A DNA stretch of 64,000 nucleotides from Allacma fusca (taxonomy: Eukaryota > Arthropoda > Collembola > Symphypleona > Sminthuridae). This document shows positions 44,964 to 58,839 of this stretch, one piece after another. Both the position numbers and the translations under genes were made by a program. The notes under the pieces were generated by a model. The model saw only the letters and a list, made by a program, of their open reading frames with translations. It had not been told where the DNA came from and did no database searches. Location of the stretch: positions 37,310,250-37,374,249 of the forward strand of contig OX359249.1 in NCBI GenBank assembly GCA_947179485.1. Direction: 5' to 3'. The first letter of the stretch is position 1. The number at the start of each line of letters is the position of its first letter.

Positions 44964-47900
44964 TTTCTATCAAATATTTAATTAAAAGACGTACAAGTTG
45001 GTGTTAAAAGTATCATGTACTATATATAGCTCGGGCTCATAAAAATATGAGAAATGATCTTGAGTTCCTATGCTGTAAAAGATAATGCCCAAGGAAGCAC
45101 TCCTACCCAAACTCGTACAATGTTTTCTTACGGCTCCTTGCCGATAGCTTTCCCTTGATCACAAAATTTGTTCACGTGCTACCCAACTCAGCATACGGGA
45201 TGCTGAGTGCTCATGAGATCGATCATCCACTGTTTTCTTGTCTCTCTCTTCTTTTCTTTCTCTTCAGTCGTGTCGACTGACTTTCCCCTTTTTTTTTGTT
45301 TCGAAAATTCCTATGTCTGCTGGTCAGCCTGCTTTGACGTAGCCTCTGTTGTTCTGGTACTCATATGTATTTATATGTATGTATATTATCTCAGTCCTTT
45401 CCCTGCTTCTTCTGTACATTTGCTCTTTTCCACTTGGATCCCAACGCAAAGAGTTCGAGCACAAGCTGTGTTTTATTATTTAAAAATAAAAGTGTTGTGT
45501 AAGGAGGTGAAAAGTTCAAGCTACCTCCATGAAAAATGTAAGAATAATTAGTTTTTATAGAGATGCTTTGGTCTGGACTACTGACTGGCAGGTTCTAGGA
45601 TTTTCATTTTTTTGAGAAGTTTCTTGTTTACTGTCTCGAAATAACAAAATAGAAACCACTTTGCATTAAACTTCAAAAATTTATATTTTGCAATAAGTTT
45701 TGAACTATACTACGGAAGGTCAAGTTCAAAAGTCCCAAAGGCAATCGGAGGTGAAGAATTATGCCCACGAATTTTTAGGTAGCTATACTTTCCTGAAGGG
45801 TCTCTAATAATTATTGCCCTCAGAATTCAACAAGTTAATGAGTTCGTCGTCGAAAAACCGTTAGTAGATCACTTAACTACCACTTAAAATTATCTAACAG
45901 TGTAGGATTAATTTTCTCTCGCTTTTATAATTTTTTTTTTGAATTTGCAAATAATTAGTACCTTAATCAAAAATAAAAAAGCTCGTATGTAAACTTTTGT
46001 GACTTCTGGAGACCTGAGGACTGGCTTGGTCCTCTAAAAATATTTTTTTTAAACTTGTTTGTTCGGTGACATGGTGACTGATGAATACAAGATAAGTGTG
46101 GATCCCATTGCTTTTTACGAAAATAATAATTATACTTTATTAGCAGCTCTGAATTTTCCATTTTTGGATAATGAGGAGAAAAATCATCTATCATTGAACT
46201 CCTCTATCTTCAAATTTATGGATAATTTATGGAACACCTAAACCGATTGTGAAAACCCCGAGTACATTTGTACATATGAACTATCAATTCAATTCAATGT
46301 TTTAATTCGAACACTTTACAGGATCCCATATCATCACATATACATACATATATAATGTTTAAGGAGTTTGAGAGAACGTACAACGCCTAGCGGATCAAAA
46401 TGGCCTTCCCCAGAATGCCCGTTGCATTTAGATTTGAATGCATTCTATCTAATCCCTATGTTCTTAAATGTTATCTATTGAATTTGTTGCTTTCTATTTC
46501 TATTTTTTTCTAAAAGGCAATATATTATTACCATTTCATAGTTTTGCATCGCAAGATGATTTTATATTCCCTACGACGCCAAGTAAGCATAATGAAAGCT
46601 AGGGTACATCTCCTACCCTAGTTTTGTACGTTTTGGTGCACTTTTTCAAAAGACTTCACTTGTCCATTTTCATTTTTGTTTTTAAAACTTTTTTATTTTA
46701 CACATTACAAACCTTTGAAAGACGTGAGTACAAACTACTTTGAGTGCTTGGTGTTAAATCTATGACCAGGTATGGGTATCGCACATATGGTACAGTATAT
46801 AGATCTCCGTAAAAGTAGAATTTCTGACACCCGCTGTAGTGCAGGTGTTGATACGGATTTTCACACATTCCGAGCTCTGACTTGTAATGTGCTATCACTA
46901 GCATTTTATGAGATAAACTTTGATACTCTAAATGTTTCACATGTTGTCGATAACTTAACACAAATAAAAAAAGACGGAAATCAATACGACAAGAAAGCTG
47001 CTGGAGAAGTTGCTTAGCCCCTCTGAGAATAGAAAACAAGAGGAACAGCTGGCTTTTTTGATGTACTAACATTTGTAGTCTACTACGTATTTTTAAATCA
47101 TGATGCAAGAAGTGCAGGGCACTTCACCAGCTTTAAATTTCACTTCTGGGCCGTTACCAATCGTAACAAGAGTATATAAGAGGAAAATATTCCTCTAAAA
47201 TATCAATCCATGTAGACACTGTAGCTGTTGGCCGACGATGAGCGAAGACGTCTAATCTAGATTAAGAGTTAAAGAAAATAATGAAGGCAGGAGCAATCTA
47301 ACTCAATTTGCTTCCTTAATTTTAATGTTTTCATAACGTAATGTATGTTCAAATACGTATGACATACAGAAGGGATACCATCATACAAAATGCTTGATAA
47401 AATTTTTGTCAGCTAGGAGACATATCAGTACAATAAAGTATACTATACTCTGAATCTCGTGTAGAAAAATACAATTAATAATTAGCAATTACATAGGATG
47501 GGGACATGCTATTTTTTGAGGAAAAATAGGTTAATCAGGTCAAACTGGGATGGGACAGGAGCAGAGAACACAAATTTATCAAACCCAGTGTATTTATACT
47601 GTGAGTTATCTCAAAGGAAATGGAAGAACTTACAAAAATAGGTAGAGCTATTTGTCTGAGATAAATGCACTGATATGAAAACACGGGTGGGTTCTGAAGA
47701 TACTACTGGATAACGTTGCAAGAATAGATATACTACTTTTTAGTAACTAATAGTTTACAAGCACCCGGTATTTTATCATCTAGTTGGTACAGCCTACTTG
47801 TGTGCCATACTTTGTGCAGTACAGTTGTATGAGTAATGCAAGGAATAAAACATCTTCCGAGGGTTTAACCACTTCTTGTACAATAATACACAAACGTGGA

Positions 47901-50900
47901 CTATGAAAAATTGGAGGATATTTCTCTCTCCGTTTATGACGACCTACGGATTTTCTCTTCACTTTCTTCGAACAGATACCATCTAGTATATATTAAAACT
48001 TTTTTTTTTACCTGTAGTACTAACTTTGTCGGTGGTTGTCACATCATACTAGAATCCCCGACTGGATCTAACCTTACTCACAGTAACTCCTCAACTGGGT
48101 GCATTATTTATTTATGTACATCTATTACACCCACACTAATATTACCACTACAGGGGAAAATGCACTTTCTAAAGATCTTTCTAGAGCCTGAAATGATTGT
48201 AGAAACCCTTCACTGTTAAGGCACAAATAGCTTGCACAACTCCAATGTTATTTACCGATGTTAATTTTTATTCTTCAAGTATGTAGTTCTTATGACTTCC
48301 TATCCCCATTGTGCGAATTGAAACATTTGATGAATATACATATACTATGAAAATTTCAGCTCCTACCTTGCCCCACATGGATTTTTATGAGCATACTCGG
48401 AAAATTAGCCCTCCTGGGAAAATACAATTACCCTCCTGGCAATCTATCTGTGCTTTATCACCATAAACACTGACCTTCAATCAAAATGTTTGAATCAAAT
48501 GGAATTTAAGAATTATCACAGAGCGTTTTTGGAATCATGTTCATTTTCTTGACGATATCAACAAAATTAATTGAAAACTATATGAGATAGTAAGAGGATC
48601 TTCTAATTGGTCCATCGTCCTATGGTATAAATAGATGTCAATATGGAAGTGTAATAATGTTTGTAATTCATATGGAGATGTACATATGTGCCGGGGATGA
48701 CCCTTACTTTACTTGAATTTAAGCGCAGCTGATTAAGCAACTATTTACATTTAGCTATTATGTATTACATTCATGTTGTAAAATGTGTTAAGTGCTCTGG
48801 ACGTATACCACTACTTTGTACCATTCAATATCTGTGTTAATAAGCGAAATCCTTCTGCTCCAATCAGGATTCAGCTCCGTTGCCTTGGCGAGCCATCGTA
48901 TCTGCAGAGATACATATATCAAAAAATATAATTTTTATAAGGTAGATTCATAGGACCTAAGATCTAGTAGATCAAGCAAGTTCTCAAAAATAAAAGTTTA
49001 TCTAATGGATATCCTTGTATCTATTTAAAAAATTTGAATATATATAGCGATGTAATGTGAGGGTAATATAGTAAAAAATAGCACAGTTTATAGGATATCT
49101 TGCGAAAGCTGAATGAATAAATGTCAATCAAAGTCATTCGACCATTTTTAAAAGGGCATCTTCAAAGCATCCAAACCACTACCACACATACATTTCCCAG
49201 GTTCTCTCTCGTAAGCTACACAATATGCTACAAAACAACACTTGAATATTTGTAAATGTTCCCTTAGCAAGAACGCCGTTGTCACTCCATTCCATTGAGC
49301 TGAAGATGTGAAGGCATGGTTTTAAGTAAGAGTTGAGTCATGGAGAGTATATTTCTCCCCGCTGTCACAATTTCTGGCTTCCATGAATGATTCGCAATAT
49401 AGTTTAAAAAAAAACTATGGTATAATTTATCTTCAATGCGCTCTCCATAGAAGGAGCATGAAAGTAGCCTCCTTCAAAAAACACTTGGTCTATTTAACTG
49501 ATGAAAGGTTCCATCTCCTCGACGGGAAGATGGAATAGGTGTATTCCGATACCACTATTAGTTCAAAAAGATCGTGTGCATTCACATACACAGATGAGAA
49601 TACGCCTTTTTCTTTTCTCCACTTTCTTCTCCAGCAAGACTAATATTTCCTATTGGGCTTGACAGTTTGGGTTCATATGGGCTGTCAGAAATATTTTGGG
49701 GAAATTTCGCCTTTATTCCTGAATAGAAGAGGAAATAATTTGAGTGTACTTAGAATAGTACCTCGAGAGGCACAAATAGCAGTTCGACGTTAACGTCTCT
49801 CGAACTATAAATTCGAGCTGGCTATTCGAAGAAGGAACTTAATTCGTTTCTGATTTAAAACATCAATATTTTATAGATATTTTCGAAACAATCTTTCGCG
49901 TTTACTGACAGGTAATCAGGCTGAAACATTAGGTAATCTTCAAATTATAATTTAGGGCAAGCTGCATAAAAAAATTTCCAATTAAAATACTCTCTCAAAA
50001 AAATAACGTCATCTAAAGCATGGCCAATTTCGTCACCATCATCTTCAATGCACTCGAAGTTTTCGAACCTCTCTTTTACATCTCAGCCATCACTGTTGGA
50101 GTGCAAGTGATGTCTGACATTTGAAGCAGCTGAAGGTCCTTAGTAAGTGATTTTGTTGGTTGTATTATACAGAGTTCGATTGGATAGCTAGAATTTTATT
50201 TACTATGTATACATTTATTAAAAAACGACCAATTTTGATGGCTCCTCCTTGGAGACGGGGTACTTTGACAACGGGTATAAATAATTCCCGGAATATCAAA
50301 ATATCCTAAATGAAGAGTTTGCAAAATACTGGAAAGAATTGCAAACTTTAATATTTAAATACAAAGTTTTAAGTTTTACTCAATGGATGAGATTTACGAC
50401 TCAGTGCGCCTATTTTGGTAAGAGGACTGCTGGCTAAGGTTACACGAACTTGGTACACATTACAGTTTAAACTTATGACCTGAGCACGCCAAAGTATGAA
50501 ACTTATGGAAGGAAAGCCGTTATTTGTATCTATTTATTATTCTGTATGAGAGGCAACGTCTTCTAATTAAATATGCACTCAGTAAGTAGTATTAGGAATG
50601 GAAGAAATCCGCTTAAAAAGTAGCGGAGAAGGAACTGCATAGATATATGCAAGGATTAAAAATCAAAATACCTGCAAATCTAGTTTAGGAAGCTGGGTCT
50701 TAAATCTTACCTACAATTTTTGGATGACAAGTCCCCAACAAGTCACTGGATGAAAAATCTGCTCCCGAACCAGATTTCCCAATTTAATTTCCGGAGAATT
50801 TTTCCGGAATCTGAAGGAACATTCTGAATAAGCATGGTGTTTGTTGAATCACATCAAGTACCTTGTAGAAACTAAACCCTTTATGAAAAATACTATATTG

Positions 50901-50988
50901 GAGGTTGGAAATATAAAGCTTGATGTCCTTAAGTAAGTACAATATCATGTTGAATATTTCTTATATATTACGGAACTTCTATCTACAG
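44964..50988. other. Gene-poor AT-rich region
   Basis: Contains the promoter of the coiled-coil gene at its left edge. Scattered frames of 60-136 codons occur (the longest is minus strand 46698-47108) but have neither family motifs nor splice-bounded structure. No tRNA, terminal-repeat element or clear promoter was found by eye. It may be intergenic or part of a very long intron. Confidence 0.4.
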
Positions 50989-51066
50989 ACACGCCAGACT
51001 AGTGAGATGTTTGACATTGAGATGAAGCAAGGGTTCGGGGCTGTTACTACGCAAACATATATGGAG
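50989..51066 (+). CDS. Isolated exon-like segment, parent gene unknown
   Basis: 78 bp (26 codons, phase 0 at both ends) lie between a good acceptor (TATCTACAG) and a good donor (GTAAGG). The frame reads through as polar sequence: TRQTSEMFDIEMKQGFGAV and a few more residues. It looks like a symmetric internal exon of a long-intron gene on the plus strand, perhaps the one whose coding part starts elsewhere. No neighbouring exon was identified, so chance is not excluded. Confidence 0.3.
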
Positions 51067-54000
51067 GTAAGGTCTATTAAGGTTAGCTCTCTTGTGAAGC
51101 GTCTGAAGGATCCTTGAACTGTGAAAGAGGTCGGAGGAATTTCCAGAGAATGAGAACCAACAGCGAGCTACGTGATTCCAAATTGTCAGCATACAATCTC
51201 CGATAAACACCAATTACTTATTTTTTTTAGCCATTGCTATAGGATCAATAGAGTTTTCGGAAATACTTACACAAGCTTGATTCTTGAAAGCAACGATTCT
51301 TCCCTAGGCAGGTAACACCGCTTATTTTTCAGCTACAACAAACACTAATTGAGCAAGAGCCAGACACGATGGAGGTGTTTTCTAATACGTAAACAACTAC
51401 GGAAAAGTAGAAAACTTACTACTACCTAGACAGTCTCATTATTAAAAGTTTCAAAGTTTTGTTTCCGGACCGTGGCACAAAAGATATTGGAGGATCATGA
51501 GCAACGATTTAACATCAATAGACAAAGGTCTTTTCAAGCTTGACCAGCTTGTTAATGGGAAAAAAGTTTCACTGCAAGATGTAATTACATGTTTTCTTTG
51601 CCAACGAAGCAGACTTGCAACCAAGGTTGTTGTAATTACAACAGAGGAGTATATGACAGGGATATACCACTTGCTTTGGATAGGTCACTTTTAATTATCT
51701 CTCAGAACTTTGAACCTTAATGCACACGAAAATTCTCAACTTTCTCCTCACGTAGACATTACAATGTTGATTCTAACTTTTCATTCAACAGTTTTACTGA
51801 ATTTTTAATAGTAGAAGAGTGCTCAGTAATAATGGATTTCTGTTAAATTTGTAAAGGCGCCTGTATCAATTATACAGGGTAACTACACACTGACAGTCTA
51901 TTAATATCCCCAAATAAAATCGCAATTAAAATCCATTTAGACCCGAAGAAGCTATTCGAATTCGAAGAATGTTCTATTTACTAAATAACATCTCCCTACC
52001 TCGCTTTATACCCTTCCCTAGTTTTATTATGGACTTTGTTTCTACTCAAGTCGTCCATTCAAAAACCTTTCCCTTTAAAAATCACTTTCGTTGCATTCGT
52101 TTGTATCTGTATGAAGAGTACGTGCTAGAAGCAAGAACAATTTTTTACAGCATTTTCCAGAAGTTTGATTTATTTCTCGTAAACTGAATACAAGGAGCAG
52201 AACTACAAAACGGAATATAAGCCAGATTCTTTGGATTATTTACGTTCTCATAAAAACCCTCCGAAGACACGGCATGCACCCTTGAAGTCAAAGATAATGC
52301 TTCCACATTATGTGCGAATGATAAGTTTATGAAGAAATCAGAGGAAAGCATATCCCTGACGCCTACAATTTAAGACAAGACTATTTTATACAGTTTTGCC
52401 TAGGAAAAGAGGAACACAACCGCATAAAAAGAGCTTACCTATTCTGGAAGGACGCAATAAAGCTAAGGAATGAAACTTGATACTAGAGTGTTAAAAATGT
52501 AAACGGTGTTGTAATCTTATACCCACCCATGAGTTTGGTTCAAAACATGTGAGCTGAAAGGAAGTGTACGAGTAGCAGCCCGTCAATATCCTTCGACAAA
52601 TGGTACCCTCATTGATGGGGGTACCACACAAATATGTAGGGCTCTCGTAAGGTTGGGGCTGTTGGCGGAATAAAACACGTAAAACTAGTATCTACACCCG
52701 ACCAGCATGTATTAAAACAAAAAAATGTAAAAAAATCTATATTCTCTTGTTGACGATACATCTGCATAAAAGATTCAACCATGACCTTAAATGTTTACTT
52801 CGCAACTGGTACTTGATGTAAGTATAATTGCACTCACCTAATAATGTTATGTAATGAGCAACGGAAAAAGATACGTTGGTTTTTGATGGTCCTTGTTATA
52901 GCAGGAAACCTTCTTTACCTATACCACGATACTTATTTGCAGTTACCTCCTAACGCTTATGAATGTTACTTTTTTTAAGTTTATTTATTTTCCTTAAGAA
53001 TCTTTATAATAAATTAATGTGTTAATGAACGGGTTGTCAGGGCTAATACCAAATCGACCATTAATAAATCCATTCATTCATTCAAAGATCAATAAATAGA
53101 TATACAGATTACCCAGTATATTTTAAATCTGTACTGTTCCTTAATACGCAACAGTTCCGGGGAGGCTCCCACTACCCCAACCTTCCCTTTCTGTTTGTAG
53201 TTATTCTAAAACAGTGTAGCAGTTTAAAGTATGGATCTGAATAAAATCCTTGAAGTATCACTCTGTGAACTGAAAAGGAAGAGGATTTTCTGCTAGGGCG
53301 ACCTCAATACGAAGGAGCATGGCTTTTGTCTTTTGTACGCTTCTTGCTTCCAGTCATTTACTATCAACGAAAAGTAGAAATATGACCCAACCAAATTGTT
53401 AGCGACGCATTGAGCTCGCTTTAATTTTTAGGGACTGCGCCATGGCCTCCTGCGTGACACAGACGACACCACGAAGAGTTCAGGTTTATATTTTTTTTTT
53501 CTTGTTCAAGAACAATATAATTCAATGTAGTACCTAGGGGATGTAAGTCCGTTCGTATTTCTGTATTTCAGAGACGTATCATTGTTCCAAGGGATACAAA
53601 AGTAGTTACTTTTGTCGGCCATGGACAATGCCTACATACATAGGCGTCCGGTTTGGCTAGACGGGAGTTTTGAGACTTACAGTGTGACGATTTATAGATA
53701 ATATTCAGCGGGCTGAGTCGGGAAGCTGCAACAATGCGTTACAAAAATAAACAGTGAAAGTGGTTGTGGCAGTTTGAAAATATGTCTTCTGAAAAGCTCC
53801 AAAGGATGTACTACACATTTCAATGAGGCTTAGTTAGGGAGGACTTTCTCCAGAAGTAGAAACTACGTCTATACTTATGTAAACATGGTGAGAGTTCATG
53901 TATGAAATATGTATCTAAATGTTACTTTCGTACATTATATATATTTCAATGGGGCCTCCAGCTTGGAAGAGAGTGGTCTTTGGTAAAAATAGCTATTGTA

Positions 54001-57000
54001 TCTGGTAAATATAATCCAAGATAGGTTCTGTAGGAAAATCGGAAAATTCGCAAGTACAAGGAAGTATTCCTTTGACGATGGTAAGAGCTGTACTTACATG
54101 TCTACTTGAGGAACAACGGCAGAATTTTGATGCACGTTAGTTGTATTGTAGGTACACTGTGGTTAGGATAATCTTGTTAGGAAATCCAAAATGGGTAGAT
54201 GGGCTGCTTGCTGGAAAGTCAACGATGAGATCTTAATGCATTTGCCATAACGACAATTCCCTCAATCCTCCTGTCTTCATCTTCTGCCCTCATTCTCAGC
54301 CAGAAAGCCCGTCCACTGTTCTCCTGATACTAAATAAAATCAACACATGTATTTCCATTGAAACTAAAAGACTGGAATAAAGTACAAGACGGAACACTTT
54401 TCCCGCCCTGTTCATCTCGTTTCCCAAAATAGCGCTCTCGGATATAAATGTTCTTGTTCTAGTAAAAAGTTCATGTCAGGTTTACTCAAAGCTACACCAC
54501 TAGGGTGTTAAAGTGACTAGTATTCCCTCCATTTTGAAACATTATTTTTCATTCTGAGTCCCGCTTTGTCATTCGGATCCAACTTTTTAAGAGCCATGTC
54601 CCTCTTTATAATTCTGTTCTGAGACAGTTGTGTAGCTTCCTGCAAACCCTCAGGATGGTGGGGCCATGTCTGTCTGGATCCAGTTACTTTTATACAGAGT
54701 GGCTCCATAGCTAAAAATGTATCTATATCTGGGGAATGAAAGGAAGCACTGACAGTGTAAGTACTGTTTATGATTACGAATGGAAAGGGAACCTTGAGAG
54801 TGAGATGCTCGGAGCGTTCAAGTGTCTCAGAAAAAACGGCTGGGGAAATATGTTGTGGTCAGTTGGAGGGATTATGTTATGGGAAAACGAATGGTATAAA
54901 ACACTGTAATATTACTGGGTAAATACAAGTATTTAACTAAATACTCCTTTCTTTATTGCAGGATTTCCTTTGCGAAGACGGTTTCGAGAAGAACTTTTGA
55001 CACGAATATGAAAAGTCGGGCAGGTCCACACATGTAAGTAAACATGAAAGTTGTCTATGAATTGCAACTTTGATGTAATACTACGAGCAATATGTGAGAT
55101 CAGATGCTGGTACACGGACAAGTTTAAAATCTCCAGGGAGGAGTTGCTCGTGTTGGTGGCTGAAGTAGCTACTAGCTTCTGAAAGTTCCGTTTGGGAGTT
55201 ACATACTAGATATAGGAACAGACGTGAGATCATATCTTTATTTGAGTCGGGAAATCTGATATCGAATTCTAAGTGAGAATCTATTCTACTTGAATACGAA
55301 TTGAAACTGTATTGAGACCAGGGTTGATTCCAAAGGACGGTGCGTGTTTACATACATATGGAACAACTAAAAGTGAGTTTTAGTCAAAGGTGCGGAGAAA
55401 GCCGAAGCTTTCACTTCCCCATTGCTACATACTTACTCTAGACAGTAGCAGCTGCATGCTTGTCTGCGCGTAGTACGAAATATCTGGTCTAAAAGCTCCC
55501 TTTAAAATTCTCATAGACCACACATAATCGTTTCCCTGGACGTGCTCTGTAGTCTCACAATCTCCAATATTTCTGTATATCCAGTATCAGTGGACGTAGT
55601 AGGAGCAGTGACGGACGGCCCTACTTCAGTCACTACTCCGGGGCTACTAAGGGGAAATGTATTAACACAAGTTATTAATATCACGTTGACGATTAATTAA
55701 TCCTGGGGGGTCCCTTCTATCGTGGATGTATAAGGCTGTTTACGGACAATGACTTCAAAGTTAATTCTTCACCTTTCTCCTCGTCTCTTGCGAAGGAGCT
55801 ATAGGGCTTTTATTTGACTTTTGTGTGCGTTGCTTCTCCTTGTAATTACTGAATGCTGTTTCCTTTGAAATGCTTCATCAGCTAGACACTTCTTTGTTTC
55901 TTCAAGGTAACGCGCCTTATATGTAGAATTACAGTAGCTGCTTTTGTATGTATTAGAGACTGTTTTAAAAACGTGATCCTTAAAGTGGTTGACAGACAAT
56001 AAACTATTTAAGTAGATACTCCTTGAAGCGTGCAGGATAAATTCAAGTCGGTATGCATCAGCAGGGTGAATATTTTCTGAGTATCTCCGACACCTGTCCA
56101 AATCTTCTGATACTCATCCATCTTTCTAATGGCTTCCCTTTCAGCCGTTCAGCACCATAGTCTTGAGCAAACGTTTCGTTGACCACAGAGTTTTTGTAAA
56201 ATGTTCATCCAAAAAAAAACATGTTCGTCCAATACGGTGCCAAATAAAGGCGCGGAAGTACCAGCTCTTGGACTTTCACCAAGAACCTATTTTCCATAGA
56301 AATTCAATCTTGTTGATTACATGTTGCAACTTGGAGCACTGTGCTCCCAAACCCTTGTCTTTCTTGTTTTACATTCTTTAACATAATCGATGGTCTGTTT
56401 AGCTCTGACCAGGCACCAAGAAATATTTAATAGGATAGTCATTTTAGAGTGAAGTACTTTTTTGGAGGGCTAGGGAGCAAGTTGCTCCCAGCAACTGCTT
56501 TTCCCTTTCACCATGTAAATTTCAGTTGTGAGTGTCTTCAAGACCGATATATTTTGTTCTTTTTTGTTTGTATTTTTGTTTTTCAAGTGCTTGCTTTGAA
56601 ATTTTTTATTTTTGGATTTGTTTGTGTGCACACTTCTCTGCTGGGGACCATTAAATAGAAAGCGGAATAAATCATTCAGATTTTATAATCTTGAATGCAG
56701 TTACATGGAAACATGTGCTTACCAATATTTGCCTAACTTGCTTTCTCTCGAAAAGTTCCCATCCGATCCATGAGAGTAGAAAATTATTACACTATACTAT
56801 TATAAAATAAATATTTGAATCAAAGAAAAAAATCTTGTTACTTTCAAAGTGCTAAGCAACGGGGAAATTTTCTGAGCGTGAAGATCAAAGGTTGTACCAA
56901 TTCTCAGATTTAATTCCATAAACTCATGCTGAGCACTGAACTTGACCTAAAAAACAGAAAAATGACATTTTTTTATAGTGAGATTCCTCTAGTCTCCAAG

Positions 57001-57795
57001 ATTTTGGATAGCTGCGGGAAGAATTAATTCCTGCCCCGAGAAATCTGTAATGCTTAGAGTAATCTGAAAAGCTTGCCCCGAACATATGCACAATAGGATG
57101 TACATGCATAGTTTATTATCCCTTATGAAGGATCATCCGGAAGTTACATCGTTTAAAAAAAATATAAGCAATAAATTCAATTTTTATCGTTATTATACTA
57201 AAAACTGCAGCTAGCTTTTCCAGTCGACTCTCAAAAATCGTGCGTAATAGAGGTAGTTTTTGAAGAATAATTACCCAGCATGTGGAGTGCGTGAGGAGTG
57301 AAAGGGTGAAATCTGGGTAATGTTCTTGGGTGAAACTGCTCTTTGGGAAATAAAGGCAAGATGTGAAGGAGTGTGTAAAAATGGGAAACACGTCGGGCAT
57401 CGCATGCGTCACACTCACTGGATTATCTTTGCTGACGGGAAGTAATACTAAAACCAGCAAGTTGATGGTCCTGTCAGTGAAAAATGCTATAAAGTATGCG
57501 GTTGAAATGACGACTTTCTTATGAAAACTGAGGGTTTTTTTTTCTTCTTCTCTGGGTGATGTAGCCCTAAGCTTTACACGATTTCCGTCAAGTTAGCTCC
57601 AGATTACTGGATCTAAATCCAGCCCGGATCTTGTCTGCCTTTGTCCTTCTCTCCCAGGGAGGACTCCGAAATGTTGAGTGTAAGTAGTTGGTGAATGTAT
57701 TTTTAAGATTTTCCACCATTAAATTCCGGTATTTGATGGAATAGCAAGGCAATGCTTCAAGGATGATGGGTCGATGGCTGGCGGCTGGTTTAGAC

Positions 57796-57812
57796 GGTAG
57801 TAGTAGTAGTAG
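57796..57812. repeat. (TAG)n trinucleotide repeat
   Basis: A short run of about five TAG units. Confidence 0.75.
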
Positions 57813-58255
57813 CAATGTATGGAAGGCTTAAGGAGCATTGACTGTAGGCTGTAAGACTCCCTCACACTGGGTTATAATTTGACATGTTAATCCTACCATA
57901 GTCGGTTCTAGAAATAATGACAGTTGTACGTGCTAATTGGAGAGACACAGATGAGAAAAGCAGTTGAAGGGGATAGAGGAGGAGCAGTCTTACTACCTAT
58001 GCACAGTGTCAAATGGAACAGTATCAAATACTCCCTGTATGGAAGATGCCTTCAAGAATCCTTGACTCCTTGACTCATAGCTTGGGACTGTCAATGTCAA
58101 TGCTTTCTCCTTGTCCATTTTTTGACCGCTTGCCCGTATCCCCCCTGAAACTAAACTTGTATCCTGGTATCTACATTTTTTAACCATTTTGTAAAGATGC
58201 ACGGGGATATTTTTGAAGGCATATTTGTCTCCTGCATTTTACTATAATTTTTTTT

Positions 58256-58293
58256 ACATATGTATATATGTATGTACATACATATGTGTGTAT
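58256..58293. repeat. Alternating TACATA/TATGTA tract
   Basis: Purine-pyrimidine alternation that is nearly self-complementary and could form a hairpin. Shorter versions are scattered through the window. Confidence 0.75.
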
Positions 58294-58790
58294 CACAGTG
58301 TATGAATGTGACTTCATATGTACATAGTGAAAGGTGATGGACAGAGAGTTTAAAGGATGACTTGTACAAGTCTGGGAAAGTATGTACGAGAATGACACCG
58401 TCACTATTTGTCTTACAGGCTTCCACCTTAATTTCACCTCACAGTTTTCAACCAACTACCTACTACGAACATTTCCAGCTTAACACCACATTCATCACTA
58501 CTTTTTGAGACTGGAAGTTGCACGCCTATAATCTTCCCTCACAGGAGATATATCATGCAACTGTCAAATCACAAATTGAAATCTTATTTCCGGGGGTCTC
58601 ATCCCACGATATTCCATAATCAAATGCGGGGCAATTTTTTAAACATTTGCATATCTACCTTTACTTGTACAATTGTATCGGGGAAATTTGAATGTATTGT
58701 GCTAGGACAAGGAATGCTGGATGTATTGAAACTAGAATCAGGACAGTTGAATAATTCCTCCTTGAAAAATCTTGCACTTACGAGTTATGG

Positions 58791-58796
58791 AGAGAA

Positions 58797-58836
<40 letters not shown>
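58791..58836. repeat. (GA)n microsatellite
   Basis: About 46 bp of GA repeats with a few GAAA interruptions at both ends. Confidence 0.9.

Positions 58837-58839
<3 letters not shown>

Noticed and set aside
45207-45551. A 114-codon plus-strand frame with a hydrophobic start, resembling a small secreted or membrane protein
   Set aside because: It lies in CT/TT-rich DNA, which gives Phe/Ser/Leu runs by chance, and shows no motif, promoter or splice border.
46698-47108. A 136-codon minus-strand frame
   Set aside because: Low-quality composition, no homology that I recognise, and an AT-rich context with no splice signals in register.
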